A stretch of 64,000 nucleotides of DNA from Glycocaulis profundi (GCA_007050995.1 VJOU01000011.1:59219-123218), one strand, 5' to 3'; counted from the first letter of the stretch, positions 43,065-52,952 are shown. Program-made: numbers and translations. Notes: a model not told the origin generated them from the sequence alone.

Positions 43065-43661
43065 ATGACGCGTTCAACTCTTCTCGCCGCCGTTCTCGCA
43101 GCGACCGGCGGCGCCGCAGCGTGGGCGTCCGACCCGCTCATGCCCCAGTCCGATTTCCGCATGGTCGCGACCATGCAGGAAGACGGCAGCCAGCTGGTTC
43201 TGGATACCGAGATGCGCCATTCGAAGGGCCGCTTCCGCATGGAGACCGAGTTTCAGGGCCAGTCCGCCACCGTGCTGATCGACTCCGCGGCGGACACCGT
43301 CACGATTCTGATGGACATGGGCGGGATGCGCATGGCCATGGAGGTGCCGCCCCAGGACGCGGATTTCGACGTGCCGGTGGCCGACGACCATCTGGGCGAT
43401 CCTGTAGGCACAGACACCGTGGCGGGCGAACCCTGCACGATCTACCGGATCGAGGACGCGGACATGCCCGGCGGCGAGGCCGAGGGCTGCCTGACCGATG
43501 ATTACATCGTTCTGCGCGTGGTCTCGCCCGAGCACGGCACGGTGTTCGAGGCTCGCGAGTTCGAGCGCGCTCATCAGGAGGACCGCTGGTTCACCGTTCC
43601 CGACGGCTATCGCCGGATGGACATGGGCGGTCTGGGCGGCCTGAGCGGAATGTTCCAATGA
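43065..43661 (+). CDS. Exported protein of unknown function (DUF4412-like)
   Basis: 198 aa with signal peptide (MTRSTLLAAVLAATGGAAAWA). The mature protein is a beta-rich chain with a Met-rich stretch (ILMDMGGMRMAMEVP), one Cys pair (GEPCTIYRIED, EGCLTDD) and a Met/Gly-rich tail (MDMGGLGGLSGMF). The layout recalls DUF4412-type periplasmic proteins, but the match is weak. AAAGGAG precedes the ATG. The stop overlaps the next gene as ATGA, so the two are coexpressed and share the palindrome upstream. Confidence 0.75.
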   Translation: MTRSTLLAAVLAATGGAAAWASDPLMPQSDFRMVATMQEDGSQLVLDTEMRHSKGRFRMETEFQGQSATVLIDSAADTVTILMDMGGMRMAMEVPPQDADFDVPVADDHLGDPVGTDTVAGEPCTIYRIEDADMPGGEAEGCLTDDYIVLRVVSPEHGTVFEAREFERAHQEDRWFTVPDGYRRMDMGGLGGLSGMFQ

Positions 43662-44464
43662 GCCGCCTGGAACCATGGAAGCCGTGGCTCGCGGGATTCG
43701 CCTCCGCAGCCGCGCTGACCGCCCTGCCGGCGGCGGCCGCCGCCCAGGGCGGACCCTGGCAGCACGCCCGCGAGCCCCGGGACCGGTCCCTGAGCTGCGA
43801 GGCTCTGTGGACCGAGATCGGCGAGATCGACTCCTGGCGGGCCTCGCGCTGGGGCGGTGGAGCGTCCGGCGCCCAGATTGACGGCTACGCCGCCGCCGAG
43901 GTCGCCGCCCGCCGCACGGGCAATCATCAGGCCAGCGGCGTGATGCGGGACATGCAGAATATTTTCGGCGGCGGCCAGCGCTCGCGCCAGCCAGCCCGCC
44001 AGACCGGACCCGACCCTGAGGCCGTCGCGACGCAGAGGCGCGGCCATCTTCTGTCGATCTATGACGGGCGTTCGTGCTGGCGCGAGCTCGCCGCGGAAGG
44101 CCAGCCCGCCCGGCCCGGCCCCTGGCTGGACGTGCGCCTGCCCAACGACACGGCCATGGCCTGCGACGCGCTGGAGGAGGAGATCGGCATGATCGACGAC
44201 TTCATCGCAGGCGAAGGCGGCGCCGCCCCGCATGGCGGACCCGATGCGGGCGCCGCGCTGCGCGCCGGCCAGTCCGTCGCAGGCCGCACGGGCAACTGGC
44301 GCACGGCCCAGGATCTGAGCGATGCGCGCCGGGTGACGGGTGCGGATCGTCACCGTCAGTCCGGACCCACGCGACAGGACCGGGCGCTGGACATCGCCTA
44401 CCAGCGCCGTCACAGCCTGATGTCGAAGTTCGAGCAGGACGCCTGCTGGGACCAGTTCGACTGA
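43658..44464 (+). CDS. Exported protein with an internal duplication
   Basis: 268 aa with signal peptide ending near ALPAAAAAQ. The mature part consists of two similar helical units. Unit 1 (about 45-145) runs from SCEALWTEIGEIDSW to RRGHLLSIYDGRSCW; unit 2 (about 168-268) from ACDALEEEIGMIDDF to YQRRHSLMSKFEQDACW. Each unit starts and ends with Cys, suggesting a disulphide-closed helical bundle. No known domain. Coupled to the preceding gene. Confidence 0.75.
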   Translation: MSRLEPWKPWLAGFASAAALTALPAAAAAQGGPWQHAREPRDRSLSCEALWTEIGEIDSWRASRWGGGASGAQIDGYAAAEVAARRTGNHQASGVMRDMQNIFGGGQRSRQPARQTGPDPEAVATQRRGHLLSIYDGRSCWRELAAEGQPARPGPWLDVRLPNDTAMACDALEEEIGMIDDFIAGEGGAAPHGGPDAGAALRAGQSVAGRTGNWRTAQDLSDARRVTGADRHRQSGPTRQDRALDIAYQRRHSLMSKFEQDACWDQFD

Positions 44465-44482
44465 GCGCCAGCCGATCCGGCA

Positions 44483-44531
44483 GTCACAGACAAACCCGCC
44501 ATCCTGTCTGGATGGCGGGTTTGTCTGTGAC
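44483..44531. terminator. Very long perfect hairpin terminator
   Basis: A 21-bp stem without mismatches (arms 44483-44503 and 44511-44531; inner part CAAACCCGCCATC / GATGGCGGGTTTG) with a 7-base loop CTGTCTG. It lies between convergent genes and probably ends transcription from both sides. Confidence 0.85.
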
Positions 44532-44537
44532 AATCAT

Positions 44538-46895
44538 CTAGCGGCCAGGCGGCCCGCAGACACCTGCGCGGGTCAGGTCCGGGGCAAGCGCTCCGCCTGC
44601 CACGCTGGACGTTTGCAGACCCACCTCCACGCTGAGAGCCGTTATGAGATCAAGCGCGCCCAGATGAGCGATATCATCAACGCTGCCTGCCGCGCTCGCC
44701 CCCGCCGCACGCATCGCCTTTCCTGAGCCGTAGCCCACTGCAACCGAGCCGGCATTGTACAGGACGGCATAGGCCAGACAGCACCCCAGTCCTGTGCGCA
44801 GTCCTCCGTCCCAATCATACCCGGCCGCGCAGGAGCCGACGTCGTTCCCGAAGCTGTATGCAGACCAGGCGACGCCGACGAGGGTGACATAGTCGGACAG
44901 GGTCTGCCCGCCCAGGGCGTTCCGGCCAAGCACCTCCCCGCCATCCTCGCGCACGCGCCACCAAAGCGGAGAGGCGTCGCTGTGCTGAACGGACGGCAAA
45001 GCCAGCAGGAAGCCCTGGGCCAGATCCGCCTCGGCGGCCAGACGCGCATCCTGAGGCAGGCCCGACACGTCCGCGGCGTTTCTGGCGATGACGAGCCCCC
45101 CTGATCGCGCCAGCGCGCCGAAATAGTCCGATCCGGGATCGCCAGAGCCGGAATCGACCTCGATTTGCGTATCGAGCATGCCGCGCGCAAGCGCGCCTTC
45201 AGGCCAGCGCCTGAGCGCGCCGTCATTGCTCACCACCCCCGTCCAAGGGTTGATGAGGATGTCGATGTACGCAAACCCTTCCTGGCTGTCCGCTTCACGG
45301 GAGCGATGAAGCGACATCACGAGCGGACCGTCCCGATAGACATGATGCTCGGGCAGGCTTCCGATCTCCTGATCGATCAAGCTCTGCAGGTTGAGAAGGA
45401 AGGGAAGGTGGGTCGCCATGAGCGGCTGCACTTCTCTGACCCGCAGCGCGCCGGTGTCCGGATCCGCAGCCCGGAGGAGATGCGCCCCATATCGCAGATG
45501 CGTCGCTTCGGCCTCGAGCGCCGCTGCGAGCCTGTGCGCCTCGTGCCCGCCGCCCGCGCTGACGATGAAGTCGCGCCGGAAATTCATCCGGTGGGCCAGT
45601 GAGCGCAGAGTGAGGTCGAGATCAAGACGGGGGTCTTCGTCCTCCGCGTGCCGGTTGGCCAGACGGTCGATCAGCCAGCGCTCCTCTTCGCGCGTCTCGC
45701 CGGACGGGCGCACCCAGCGCACTTCGAGCACGATCCCGGTCAGGGCGCGCGAGGGCTGATCCTCATCCCGCCCCCCGACCAGATCACCGGCATCCTGCAT
45801 TGTGTCGCCCAGCGTGCTGAAGACTCCCGCCATGCCATGGGAATCCAGATCCATGATCCCTGAATCCAGCACCGCGCCGCGCAGGGTGACCGCCTGGGCG
45901 CCGGGCGGAGTCTCGTCATTGAGCGAGGGCATGAACAGCGTTCCGGCCTGAGTCTCGCTGTCTGCGTCGATCTCTCCGAACAGGCCGACGCTGATCGGCC
46001 GGTCGAACAGGGTCGCCACCGGCTGCCGCCAGGGCGTCATCAGGGGTTCCCGGCGCAGACGGCCGTTCTCGAGGATCTCCGCCTCCAGCGCGATCTCCAC
46101 GAAATGCAGCATGTCATCAGAGGCCGAACCGGTCAGGACCTCGTCTGGCTCGAGCGCGTCCGGGCTCGCTCCGGCGAGGGCCGGGTGGGCCTCAGTCCAA
46201 GCCATGCCCGCTCCGAGGCGGTAGCGCACCCAGTGATAGTCCCCGGCCGGGATTTCATCGCCCTCCTCGCTGACCAGCGCGCCGAGACGGCCCGCCGCCT
46301 CCGCGACGGACTCGTCCAGGCTCGCAGGATCGGCGAAGGCCAGGGAGCGGGAAATCTCGCTGACAGGCACGTCTTCCGCGCGGGATCCGAGCGCCTGGGC
46401 GAGCGCGGCCTCCAGCCGAGGCGCGTCGGCGATGGCGGGCGCGGCCTGACGCGGGCGCATCGCCGCGTCCGTCAGCAGCCGGGCGAGCTCGCCGTTCCCG
46501 CCTCCGGCCCGCAGGAGCTGCGCATCATAGCCAGCCATCTCGAGAAGCGAGATCAGCAGCAGGCTCTGGTCGATCGCATTTCCGGCGCGGGCCGACAAAG
46601 TCGCCTGCGCGCCGCGCAGGACACCGTCATAGGGCTCGTAGCGGACGTCTTCGGCAACGAAACGGGCGAGTTCGTCGCCATCGAAATCGAAGCCCTCCAC
46701 CGCTGAGGATATCTCGAACACGCTGTCATCGACGAGGGGCCGGAAGGCGGCGAGTCGCTCGGCCGCGGCATCCGCCTGCTCGATGACGGAGCGGAAGGCG
46801 GCCGCCCTCTCCTGTTCTTCGGCGTGCGCCTGAGCGGTTCCGAACAGCACCGTGGCGCTGAAGGCGGCGAGTATGACGGCTGAACGGGTCTGCAT
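44538..46895 (-). CDS. Exported transglutaminase-like protein, probably inactive
   Basis: 785 aa. The ATG at 46895 follows CCGGAGGA; signal peptide MQTRSAVILAAFSATVLFG ... AHA. Around residues 70-130 the sequence follows a transglutaminase-like core (FVAEDVRYEPYDGVLRGAQ, GNAIDQSLLLISLLEMAGYDAQLL), but the position normally held by the catalytic Cys is Ile in GNAIDQS. The long rest is unassigned. The C-terminal part has Cys-rich SCAAGYDW and LGCCLAYAV and hydrophobic stretches. Divergent from the first giant VWA protein gene with a shared palindrome between them, so the two may work together in the envelope. Confidence 0.75.
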   Translation of the reverse strand: MQTRSAVILAAFSATVLFGTAQAHAEEQERAAAFRSVIEQADAAAERLAAFRPLVDDSVFEISSAVEGFDFDGDELARFVAEDVRYEPYDGVLRGAQATLSARAGNAIDQSLLLISLLEMAGYDAQLLRAGGGNGELARLLTDAAMRPRQAAPAIADAPRLEAALAQALGSRAEDVPVSEISRSLAFADPASLDESVAEAAGRLGALVSEEGDEIPAGDYHWVRYRLGAGMAWTEAHPALAGASPDALEPDEVLTGSASDDMLHFVEIALEAEILENGRLRREPLMTPWRQPVATLFDRPISVGLFGEIDADSETQAGTLFMPSLNDETPPGAQAVTLRGAVLDSGIMDLDSHGMAGVFSTLGDTMQDAGDLVGGRDEDQPSRALTGIVLEVRWVRPSGETREEERWLIDRLANRHAEDEDPRLDLDLTLRSLAHRMNFRRDFIVSAGGGHEAHRLAAALEAEATHLRYGAHLLRAADPDTGALRVREVQPLMATHLPFLLNLQSLIDQEIGSLPEHHVYRDGPLVMSLHRSREADSQEGFAYIDILINPWTGVVSNDGALRRWPEGALARGMLDTQIEVDSGSGDPGSDYFGALARSGGLVIARNAADVSGLPQDARLAAEADLAQGFLLALPSVQHSDASPLWWRVREDGGEVLGRNALGGQTLSDYVTLVGVAWSAYSFGNDVGSCAAGYDWDGGLRTGLGCCLAYAVLYNAGSVAVGYGSGKAMRAAGASAAGSVDDIAHLGALDLITALSVEVGLQTSSVAGGALAPDLTRAGVCGPPGR

Positions 46896-46951
46896 GCTGT
46901 CCTCCGGCGCGGATTGCCCGGCGCGCATGGTCCCGCTCCCCGGAGGCTCGC

Positions 46952-46973
46952 GTCAGACCCGGACGGGTGGAGT
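46952..46973. promoter_or_regulatory. 22-bp palindrome, copy 3 (right arm degenerate)
   Basis: Left arm GTCAGACCCG perfect, then GA, CGGGTGGAGT. It lies between divergent genes, 57 bases from the minus-strand start and 58 from the plus-strand start. Confidence 0.5.
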
Positions 46974-47031
46974 GCCTGCGCGGCGCGCGTGGCAGCCTGC
47001 CCGGCCAATCAGCTCGAATGGAGCCGTTTCC

Positions 47032-50000
47032 GTGCTGACCCGCCTGTTCGCTTCCGCCGTCGCGCTCTTGTGCCTGAGCGCCGCCCTCGCCGCCGCTCAA
47101 CCCATCGTGTTCGAAACCGAGCCGAACGACGATCTGCTCGAGACCGCGCAGCCGGACGTGATCGGGGAGGCCCGCCTGCGCGGGGAGGTCACCGGCAGCG
47201 ATCAGGACGGCTTCTGGTGGGTTCTGGGCGAGGCCGACGCCGGGCGTCAGTGGGACATCGTGCTCCGGGCGAGGACCGAAGGCCTGATCCAGATGGATCT
47301 GGTCCGGCTGGACGCCGACCCCGACATCCTGGCCGAGGCGGGCCTCGAGGAAGGTTTCACCGGCCAGGAGACCCTGCTGAGGCTGCAGACCGTGGCCGGG
47401 CGGCCCGAAATGTCCGCGCGCGCGCTGATCATCCCGGAGGGACGATACGCGATCGGCCTGTCCAATGCGGGCGGCGGGGGCGACTACGAGGTCGAACTGA
47501 GCCAGTCGGGCGGCGCCCGGTCCTTCACCACCGTGCGCACGAACGACGAAGGTCAGGGTGAGGACACCGATTTTCCCGCAGGCAATTCGCGCATCTACAC
47601 CATCGTGGCCAGCGAGCAGTCCATCGGGCTGGACATCGGCGAACCGGGAGAGGACGAGGACGCGCCCCGGCTGTGGCGTGTCGCGGTCCAGGGCGAGGTC
47701 GGCCAGAGCCTGCGGGCGTGGGTCGAGGACGCCGACGGCGAAACCATCGCCGGGCCGCAGACCGGCTCAAACCTGAACCATCAATGGGGACGGCTCGCGC
47801 TGGAGCCCGGCGCGGTGCTGCGGCTGGCCGGTGACGCGGAGACGCCTATCGGCCGCGTCCGGATCGGTCTGACCGGGGACGGCCAGGCGTCTTCGGACGC
47901 GGAAATCGAGCCGAACGACAGCCTCGACCGGGCCAACTGGATCGAGGCGGGAGCGCCCGTATCGGCGGTTTCCGATGGACGCGGGGATCAGGACTGGTTC
48001 GCCTTCACCGTGGACGAGGATGCCGCGGAGCGCACGCAGGACATCACGGTCCGCTTCGATCACCCGCGGTCGCTGAGAGTCTGCCTGGCGCCCGTGGACG
48101 GCAGCCGCCGCGAGCTGTGCCGGACCACGTCCGGAGACGGCGACAGCGATCCGGTCTTCGGCGGGCTCCAGCTCGAAGCGGGCGACCATGCCGTGAAGGT
48201 GCAGGGCACGTCCGATGATGTCTACGACTACGAGATCGAAGTCCGGTGGGGAGACCCCGCCCCCGCCACGGCCGCCATCGAGCCCAACGACCATCGCGAC
48301 TGGGCGGCGCCGCTGGGCGCCCGGCCCGTGCGCGGGCGGATCGAGGACCGGCGGGAGGCCTGGTTCGCCTTCGACGTCACGGGCGCGCCCCAGCTCTGGC
48401 GCTTCCAGGCTAATGGCGACGCCATACAGAACATCCAGCTGCGCCGCGCCGGCAGCGGCCAGGAGGTCGCCCGGACCGGCCACACCAGCGGCGGCGCGCC
48501 CATCAAGCGCATCGACAATGTGCGCCTGCTTCCCGGCCGCTATCTGGTGAGCGTGACGGGTGAGCGCACCGACTACCTGCTGCGCGCCATCGCCCTGGGC
48601 GAACCCGATCCGTCCTACGCGATCGAGCCCAATGACGACGCGGCCAACGCCCAGCCCCTCCTCCTCGGCGAACGGATGCAGGGCACGTTCACCGACAACG
48701 CTGACGCCGAGGTGTTCGCGTTCTCGCTGCCGGGGTTCACCCGCGTCCGGATGCGCATCGAGCCGCCCGCGAGCGTGACGATGCGCGCGACTATGTCCTG
48801 GGCGGGCGAGCAGGTGATGAACACGGGCAGGTTTGACGAGGCCCGCATTTATGAGCTGATGCTGCCGAAGGGCGATTACATCATCGATGCACGCGCCGAC
48901 GAGGGTTCGGAGCTGGAATACGGCCTGAGCGTGGAGCCCGTCTCGCCATGGGCGCCGTTCGAAGGCGTTGTCACGGCGATCTCAGCGGGACTGGCCATGC
49001 CGCTGGAAGGCGGCGTTCCCGCTGACGGCATGGCGGCCGGCGGGCGCGGCAGCGAGGCCTGGCTCGCCCTGCCGCGCAGCGCGGAGGACCGGGTCGTCTC
49101 CCTGCGCCAGACCGATGAGCGGTGGGACACCGTCACCGTCCATGACGCGGCGCTGCAGGCAGTCGATGAACTGGAAGGCGAAGGCGATCTGGAAGTCCGC
49201 GTGCCGGCCGGAGAGAACTGGCTGCTCCATCGCGGCAATCGCGGCGGCGGCGGAACGCTCTTCGTCGAAGACCCTGCGCTTTCACTGCCAGGCGCCGATG
49301 CGCAAGCCACGCTGAACGCCGATGCCGACGCCATCGCGGCCTTCCGTCCCGAGCATCAGACCGTGACGGTCTCGCTCGACATCACCAATGGCGGGGAGGA
49401 CACCCTCGTCCTGCCCGTGTCCTTCGCGGTCAGCCATGAGCATGCGGAGATCGACGCCGAGACCGATGTGATCGAACTCGCGCCCGGCGAGACCGGCACG
49501 GTCGGCGCCCGGATCACCCTGCCCCCTGAGATGGCCGACAGGACCGCGGCGACCGTCTGGGCGCGCGCCGGATCGGCGCTGGCTGAGCTGAGCCTGCCCA
49601 TCGAGACCGGCGCGGACCCCGCCGGACCTGATTTCCGGCCTGACCCGCCCGAAGATCTCGCCGGCCTTCCCGACCTGGCATGGAGTCCGCTGGGCGCGCG
49701 CTGGCTGGATGCCGAGACCGGCGAGGTCCTCGAACCCGACACGCAGTCTCGGTATGGCTCGGTGGATCACCTCACCAACGGGTTCACCAACACCGACCTT
49801 GGATTTCGATGGAATGGCGAGGCGGGCGAGTCTCTGCCCGTGCTGCGGCTGGCCGGGCGCGGCGGGGATATCCATGCGCTGATCCTCGATGGCCGCAACC
49901 AGATCGCCCCCCTGAACCGCTGGCGCGAGGTGGTGGCGGAGGCGTCCACCGATGGCGAGAGCTTCGAACCCATCGCCCGCGTGCAGCTGTCGCCCGCCGA

Positions 50001-52320
50001 CGGCCCGGTCCTGCACCGCCTCGAAACGCCGGTTCAGGCGAGCCATCTGCGCCTGACGCCTCTCAGCTCATGGAGTCCCTGGCCGCGCAGCGCGACCGCC
50101 ATCGGCGCATTCAGCGTGATCGGCGCGCCCGACCCGGAGGACCCCGCCTTCGGCGCGCTGGACCTGTTCGAGCCCGAACTGGGCGGGCACGTGGTCCATG
50201 GCTGGACGGCAGGCGAGGATCATGTGCTGGGCGCGTTCGCCACGGGCAACATCCGCGCGGGCCGGAATGGCGCGATCGACGCGGTTCTGGGCTTTCACAA
50301 CAACCGGCTGGCGCGTCTGGCGTCGCTGGAGATGACGCACCACCCTGAGGCCGGGGAGGACATGCGTCCCGCCACGATCAGGGTGCAGACGTCGCAGTCC
50401 GGCGCTGCAGGGCCCTGGACCGACCACGGCGAGTGGGACGTGTCGCACGGCGACACCGCGGAGATGGCGTTCGATGCGCCCGTGCGGGCGCGCTATGTCC
50501 GCCTCGCCACGTCTGTGGACACCACGGGCTGGTTCCATCCGCCGGTCTTCAGGGCCATCGAGGCGGACACGGTCGCCTCGGGCGAGTCCATTCTGGGCCA
50601 TCATGGCGACTACGCCATGACCGGGCCGCACGAGACCGCCGGCGATCCTCTGGCAGGACTGGCCGAGGGCGATCTTGATCTGTCGAGCGCGCCGGACGCC
50701 CCCCTGCCCCTGGAGACGCCGGTGCGCGGCCGTGTCGAGCGTCCCCACGACACGCGCGCCTACGCCATCACCGTGCCCGAGGGCGAGAACACCATCGCGG
50801 TCACGCTCTCCGAAGCCGCGGGCGGCCGTCTCCGCGCCACGCTGACCGGCCCGGACGGCACGGTCCATGCGCTGGACTGGGCCGAGCCGGAGGGGCTGGC
50901 CCGGACCGGGACCGCCAGCGGGCTGGAGCCGGGCGAATATCGTCTGGACGTCACCGAGCCGATGCGCTCGGTGGTCATGGTCTGGGACAATTCAGCCAGC
51001 GTCTCCCACCACCGTCCGGCCATCGAGCGCGCCATGGCCGAGCTCGCTGAGGGGCTGAATCCCGACGAGGAGGCCGCCAACATCATCGTGCTGGGCGGCC
51101 CGCCCCTGATCGACGGCTGGGCGGTCGGCGCGAACCAGGTCTATGAGGCCATCGCCGCCGACCCGGGCAGTTTCACCAGCTCCCAGGCCGAGGACGGCCT
51201 TCACGCGGCGAACGACATCCTCAAGGAGCGCGACGGCCAGCGGATCGTGATCCTGATCGCCGACGCCGAGCTGGCGTCGGGCCGGAATGACGACCTCTGG
51301 CCCGGCATGCCCGACGCCATGCCCCGGGTCTATGCGCTCGGCCTGGACTCCCAGGGCGCCACTCACACCGGCAAGCTGCGCCTCGAGCGCAATCTGATGC
51401 AGTCCTGGGCGCAGGTGAATGGCGGCGATTACAGCTACAACTCAGGCCGCGAAGACCTCCTGCGCGCCTTCCGAAGCGCCATGATCGACATGCGCCGCCC
51501 CAGCGAGTTCGTGGCCGCCGCCGAAACCCGCTGGATCGACCCGCCCGAGCCCGGCGCGCTGTCGGTCGTCAGCGCCGACGAGCCGGTGCTGGGCGCGGGC
51601 GCGCTTCACCTGATCTTCGACGCGTCAGGCTCCATGCTCCAGCGCATGGAGGGCGGCCGCCGCATCGAGGTCGCCCGCGCGGTCGCCCGAGAGACCATCG
51701 AACGGCGCGTGCCCGCAGGCGTGCCCATCGCCCTGCGCGCCTTCGGCCACACCGAGCCTGACAGCTGCGAGACCGAACTGCTGGTCTCTCCCGCGGCGGA
51801 CAACCACGATGCCGTGCTGTCCGCGGTGGACGGCATCCAGGCGGTCAATCTGGCGCGCACGCCGCTGGCGGCCTCGCTCGCCGCCGTGCCTGGCGATCTG
51901 AGCGGTTACCAGAGCGAGCGCCAGCTCGTGGTCATGCTGACCGATGGCGAGGAGACCTGCGACGGGGATCTGGAAGCGGAGCTCGAGCGCCTTCTGGCCT
52001 CAGGGGTTCAGGTGCGCCTGAACATCGTGGGATTCCATATCGACGAGTCCGGTCTGCGCGAGGATTTCGCTCGGCTGGCCGGGCTGGGCGGAGGGGTCTA
52101 TTTCGACACCCGCGACGGCGAAGGCCTGCAGGCCGCCCTGTCTCAGGCCATGGCGGCGGAGTTCACGGTCGTGGACGCGGACGGGAACACGGTCGCCGAG
52201 GGACGCGTGGACGGCGATCCCGTCCCGCTGGACGCGGGGCGCTACTCGCTGGAGATCGAAGGCCGCGAGCCGCAGGAGATCGAGATCGAACCCTCCGCCG
52301 ATCTGGAGATGGCGCTCTGA
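47032..52320 (+). CDS. Giant exported VWA/PPC-domain protein 1
   Basis: 1762 aa. The GTG start at 47032 follows GGAG by 8 bases and begins the signal peptide (VLTRLFASAVALLCLSAAL). Four PPC-like beta-sandwich units begin with EPND motifs at about 28, 294, 419 and 531. Two discoidin/galactose-binding-like regions lie near 880-1030 and 1050-1165, with another PPC-like unit near 1233. Two VWA domains follow: the first near 1313 (VVMVWDNSASV, DxSxS present), the second near 1524 (LIFDASGSML, later MLTDGEETCDGD). A small beta domain closes the protein. VWA and PPC domains mediate metal-dependent protein binding and envelope association. The paralogue is at 54848-60202. Confidence 0.85.
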   Translation: MLTRLFASAVALLCLSAALAAAQPIVFETEPNDDLLETAQPDVIGEARLRGEVTGSDQDGFWWVLGEADAGRQWDIVLRARTEGLIQMDLVRLDADPDILAEAGLEEGFTGQETLLRLQTVAGRPEMSARALIIPEGRYAIGLSNAGGGGDYEVELSQSGGARSFTTVRTNDEGQGEDTDFPAGNSRIYTIVASEQSIGLDIGEPGEDEDAPRLWRVAVQGEVGQSLRAWVEDADGETIAGPQTGSNLNHQWGRLALEPGAVLRLAGDAETPIGRVRIGLTGDGQASSDAEIEPNDSLDRANWIEAGAPVSAVSDGRGDQDWFAFTVDEDAAERTQDITVRFDHPRSLRVCLAPVDGSRRELCRTTSGDGDSDPVFGGLQLEAGDHAVKVQGTSDDVYDYEIEVRWGDPAPATAAIEPNDHRDWAAPLGARPVRGRIEDRREAWFAFDVTGAPQLWRFQANGDAIQNIQLRRAGSGQEVARTGHTSGGAPIKRIDNVRLLPGRYLVSVTGERTDYLLRAIALGEPDPSYAIEPNDDAANAQPLLLGERMQGTFTDNADAEVFAFSLPGFTRVRMRIEPPASVTMRATMSWAGEQVMNTGRFDEARIYELMLPKGDYIIDARADEGSELEYGLSVEPVSPWAPFEGVVTAISAGLAMPLEGGVPADGMAAGGRGSEAWLALPRSAEDRVVSLRQTDERWDTVTVHDAALQAVDELEGEGDLEVRVPAGENWLLHRGNRGGGGTLFVEDPALSLPGADAQATLNADADAIAAFRPEHQTVTVSLDITNGGEDTLVLPVSFAVSHEHAEIDAETDVIELAPGETGTVGARITLPPEMADRTAATVWARAGSALAELSLPIETGADPAGPDFRPDPPEDLAGLPDLAWSPLGARWLDAETGEVLEPDTQSRYGSVDHLTNGFTNTDLGFRWNGEAGESLPVLRLAGRGGDIHALILDGRNQIAPLNRWREVVAEASTDGESFEPIARVQLSPADGPVLHRLETPVQASHLRLTPLSSWSPWPRSATAIGAFSVIGAPDPEDPAFGALDLFEPELGGHVVHGWTAGEDHVLGAFATGNIRAGRNGAIDAVLGFHNNRLARLASLEMTHHPEAGEDMRPATIRVQTSQSGAAGPWTDHGEWDVSHGDTAEMAFDAPVRARYVRLATSVDTTGWFHPPVFRAIEADTVASGESILGHHGDYAMTGPHETAGDPLAGLAEGDLDLSSAPDAPLPLETPVRGRVERPHDTRAYAITVPEGENTIAVTLSEAAGGRLRATLTGPDGTVHALDWAEPEGLARTGTASGLEPGEYRLDVTEPMRSVVMVWDNSASVSHHRPAIERAMAELAEGLNPDEEAANIIVLGGPPLIDGWAVGANQVYEAIAADPGSFTSSQAEDGLHAANDILKERDGQRIVILIADAELASGRNDDLWPGMPDAMPRVYALGLDSQGATHTGKLRLERNLMQSWAQVNGGDYSYNSGREDLLRAFRSAMIDMRRPSEFVAAAETRWIDPPEPGALSVVSADEPVLGAGALHLIFDASGSMLQRMEGGRRIEVARAVARETIERRVPAGVPIALRAFGHTEPDSCETELLVSPAADNHDAVLSAVDGIQAVNLARTPLAASLAAVPGDLSGYQSERQLVVMLTDGEETCDGDLEAELERLLASGVQVRLNIVGFHIDESGLREDFARLAGLGGGVYFDTRDGEGLQAALSQAMAAEFTVVDADGNTVAEGRVDGDPVPLDAGRYSLEIEGREPQEIEIEPSADLEMAL

Positions 52321-52322
52321 CG

Positions 52323-52381
52323 CGCAGGCCGGAAAGCGGGCCTGCGAGCAAGAAACAGGGGGCGGCGACCGCCGCCCCCTG
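52323..52381. terminator. Two adjacent hairpin terminators
   Basis: Stem 1 CGCAGGCC / GGCCTGCG (52323-52346). Stem 2 CAGGGGGCGGC / GCCGCCCCCTG with loop GACC (52356-52381), followed on the minus strand by TTTCTTGC. They lie between convergent genes. Confidence 0.8.
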
Positions 52382-52429
52382 CACGGGAGTCTCCGCTTCG
52401 GCACAGCCCGCGCATGCAGGCCGCAAGGC

Positions 52430-52876
52430 TCAGTCCGGCTGAGCGCAGCGGATGGAAAATTCCAGATCCAGCCCGTCTGGGTGACGCGCCTGAGCGTCCT
52501 CGTTCTCTGAGTACAGGCGCACTTCGCCGGATGCACCGGACCGGTCGCCCTGGATCTCCAGCGGCTGGTTGCGGTCAAGCATGTAGTAGGCGTCGCCCCA
52601 TGCATCGCGCGTCACTTCTATGCGCCAGCCGCGGCTGAAATCGACGGAGTCTTCTCCAGCCCACCTCTGAAAGCGCACTTTGAGAAAGTTCTCGCCGTCG
52701 CTCTGCATGATGTATTCGTCGCCGCCGAAGATCTCGCCGCAGCGCGCCTCCGCGAGCGCGTGGCGTTCGCCATCAAGCCGCATCCAGCTTCCGTCATCGC
52801 CTTCGGCGGCCTCAGGCGAGCAGGCCGCCATCGAGATCGACGCGCCGACGAGAGCAATCAGAGTGGAGAATTTCAT
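52430..52876 (-). CDS. Small lipoprotein of unknown function
   Basis: 148 aa. The ATG at 52876 has AAGGA 8 bases upstream; the ATG at 52882 is too close to it. Type II signal peptide with lipobox MAAC (Cys19). The mature protein is acidic and beta-rich with a second Cys near the middle (ARCGEIFGG) and a third near the end (FSIRCAQPD), which could pair. No recognised domain. A palindrome copy lies 54 bases upstream. Confidence 0.75.
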   Translation of the reverse strand: MKFSTLIALVGASISMAACSPEAAEGDDGSWMRLDGERHALAEARCGEIFGGDEYIMQSDGENFLKVRFQRWAGEDSVDFSRGWRIEVTRDAWGDAYYMLDRNQPLEIQGDRSGASGEVRLYSENEDAQARHPDGLDLEFSIRCAQPD

Positions 52877-52930
52877 TCGCATGATCCTTGTGTTGCAAGG
52901 CGCAAACAGTCTCCTGATCGCTGACGCGCC

Positions 52931-52952
52931 GTCAGCCCCGAACGGGTCTGAC
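52931..52952. promoter_or_regulatory. 22-bp palindrome, copy 4
   Basis: GTCAGCCCCG, AA, CGGGTCTGAC: one mismatch between the arms. On the strand of its gene it reads GCGTCAGACCCG first, as in copies 1, 3 and 6. It is 54 bases upstream of the lipoprotein start. Confidence 0.65.

Noticed and set aside
44483..44531. CRISPR or repeat-array signal
   Set aside because: It is a single inverted repeat; no direct repeats with regular spacers occur anywhere in the window.
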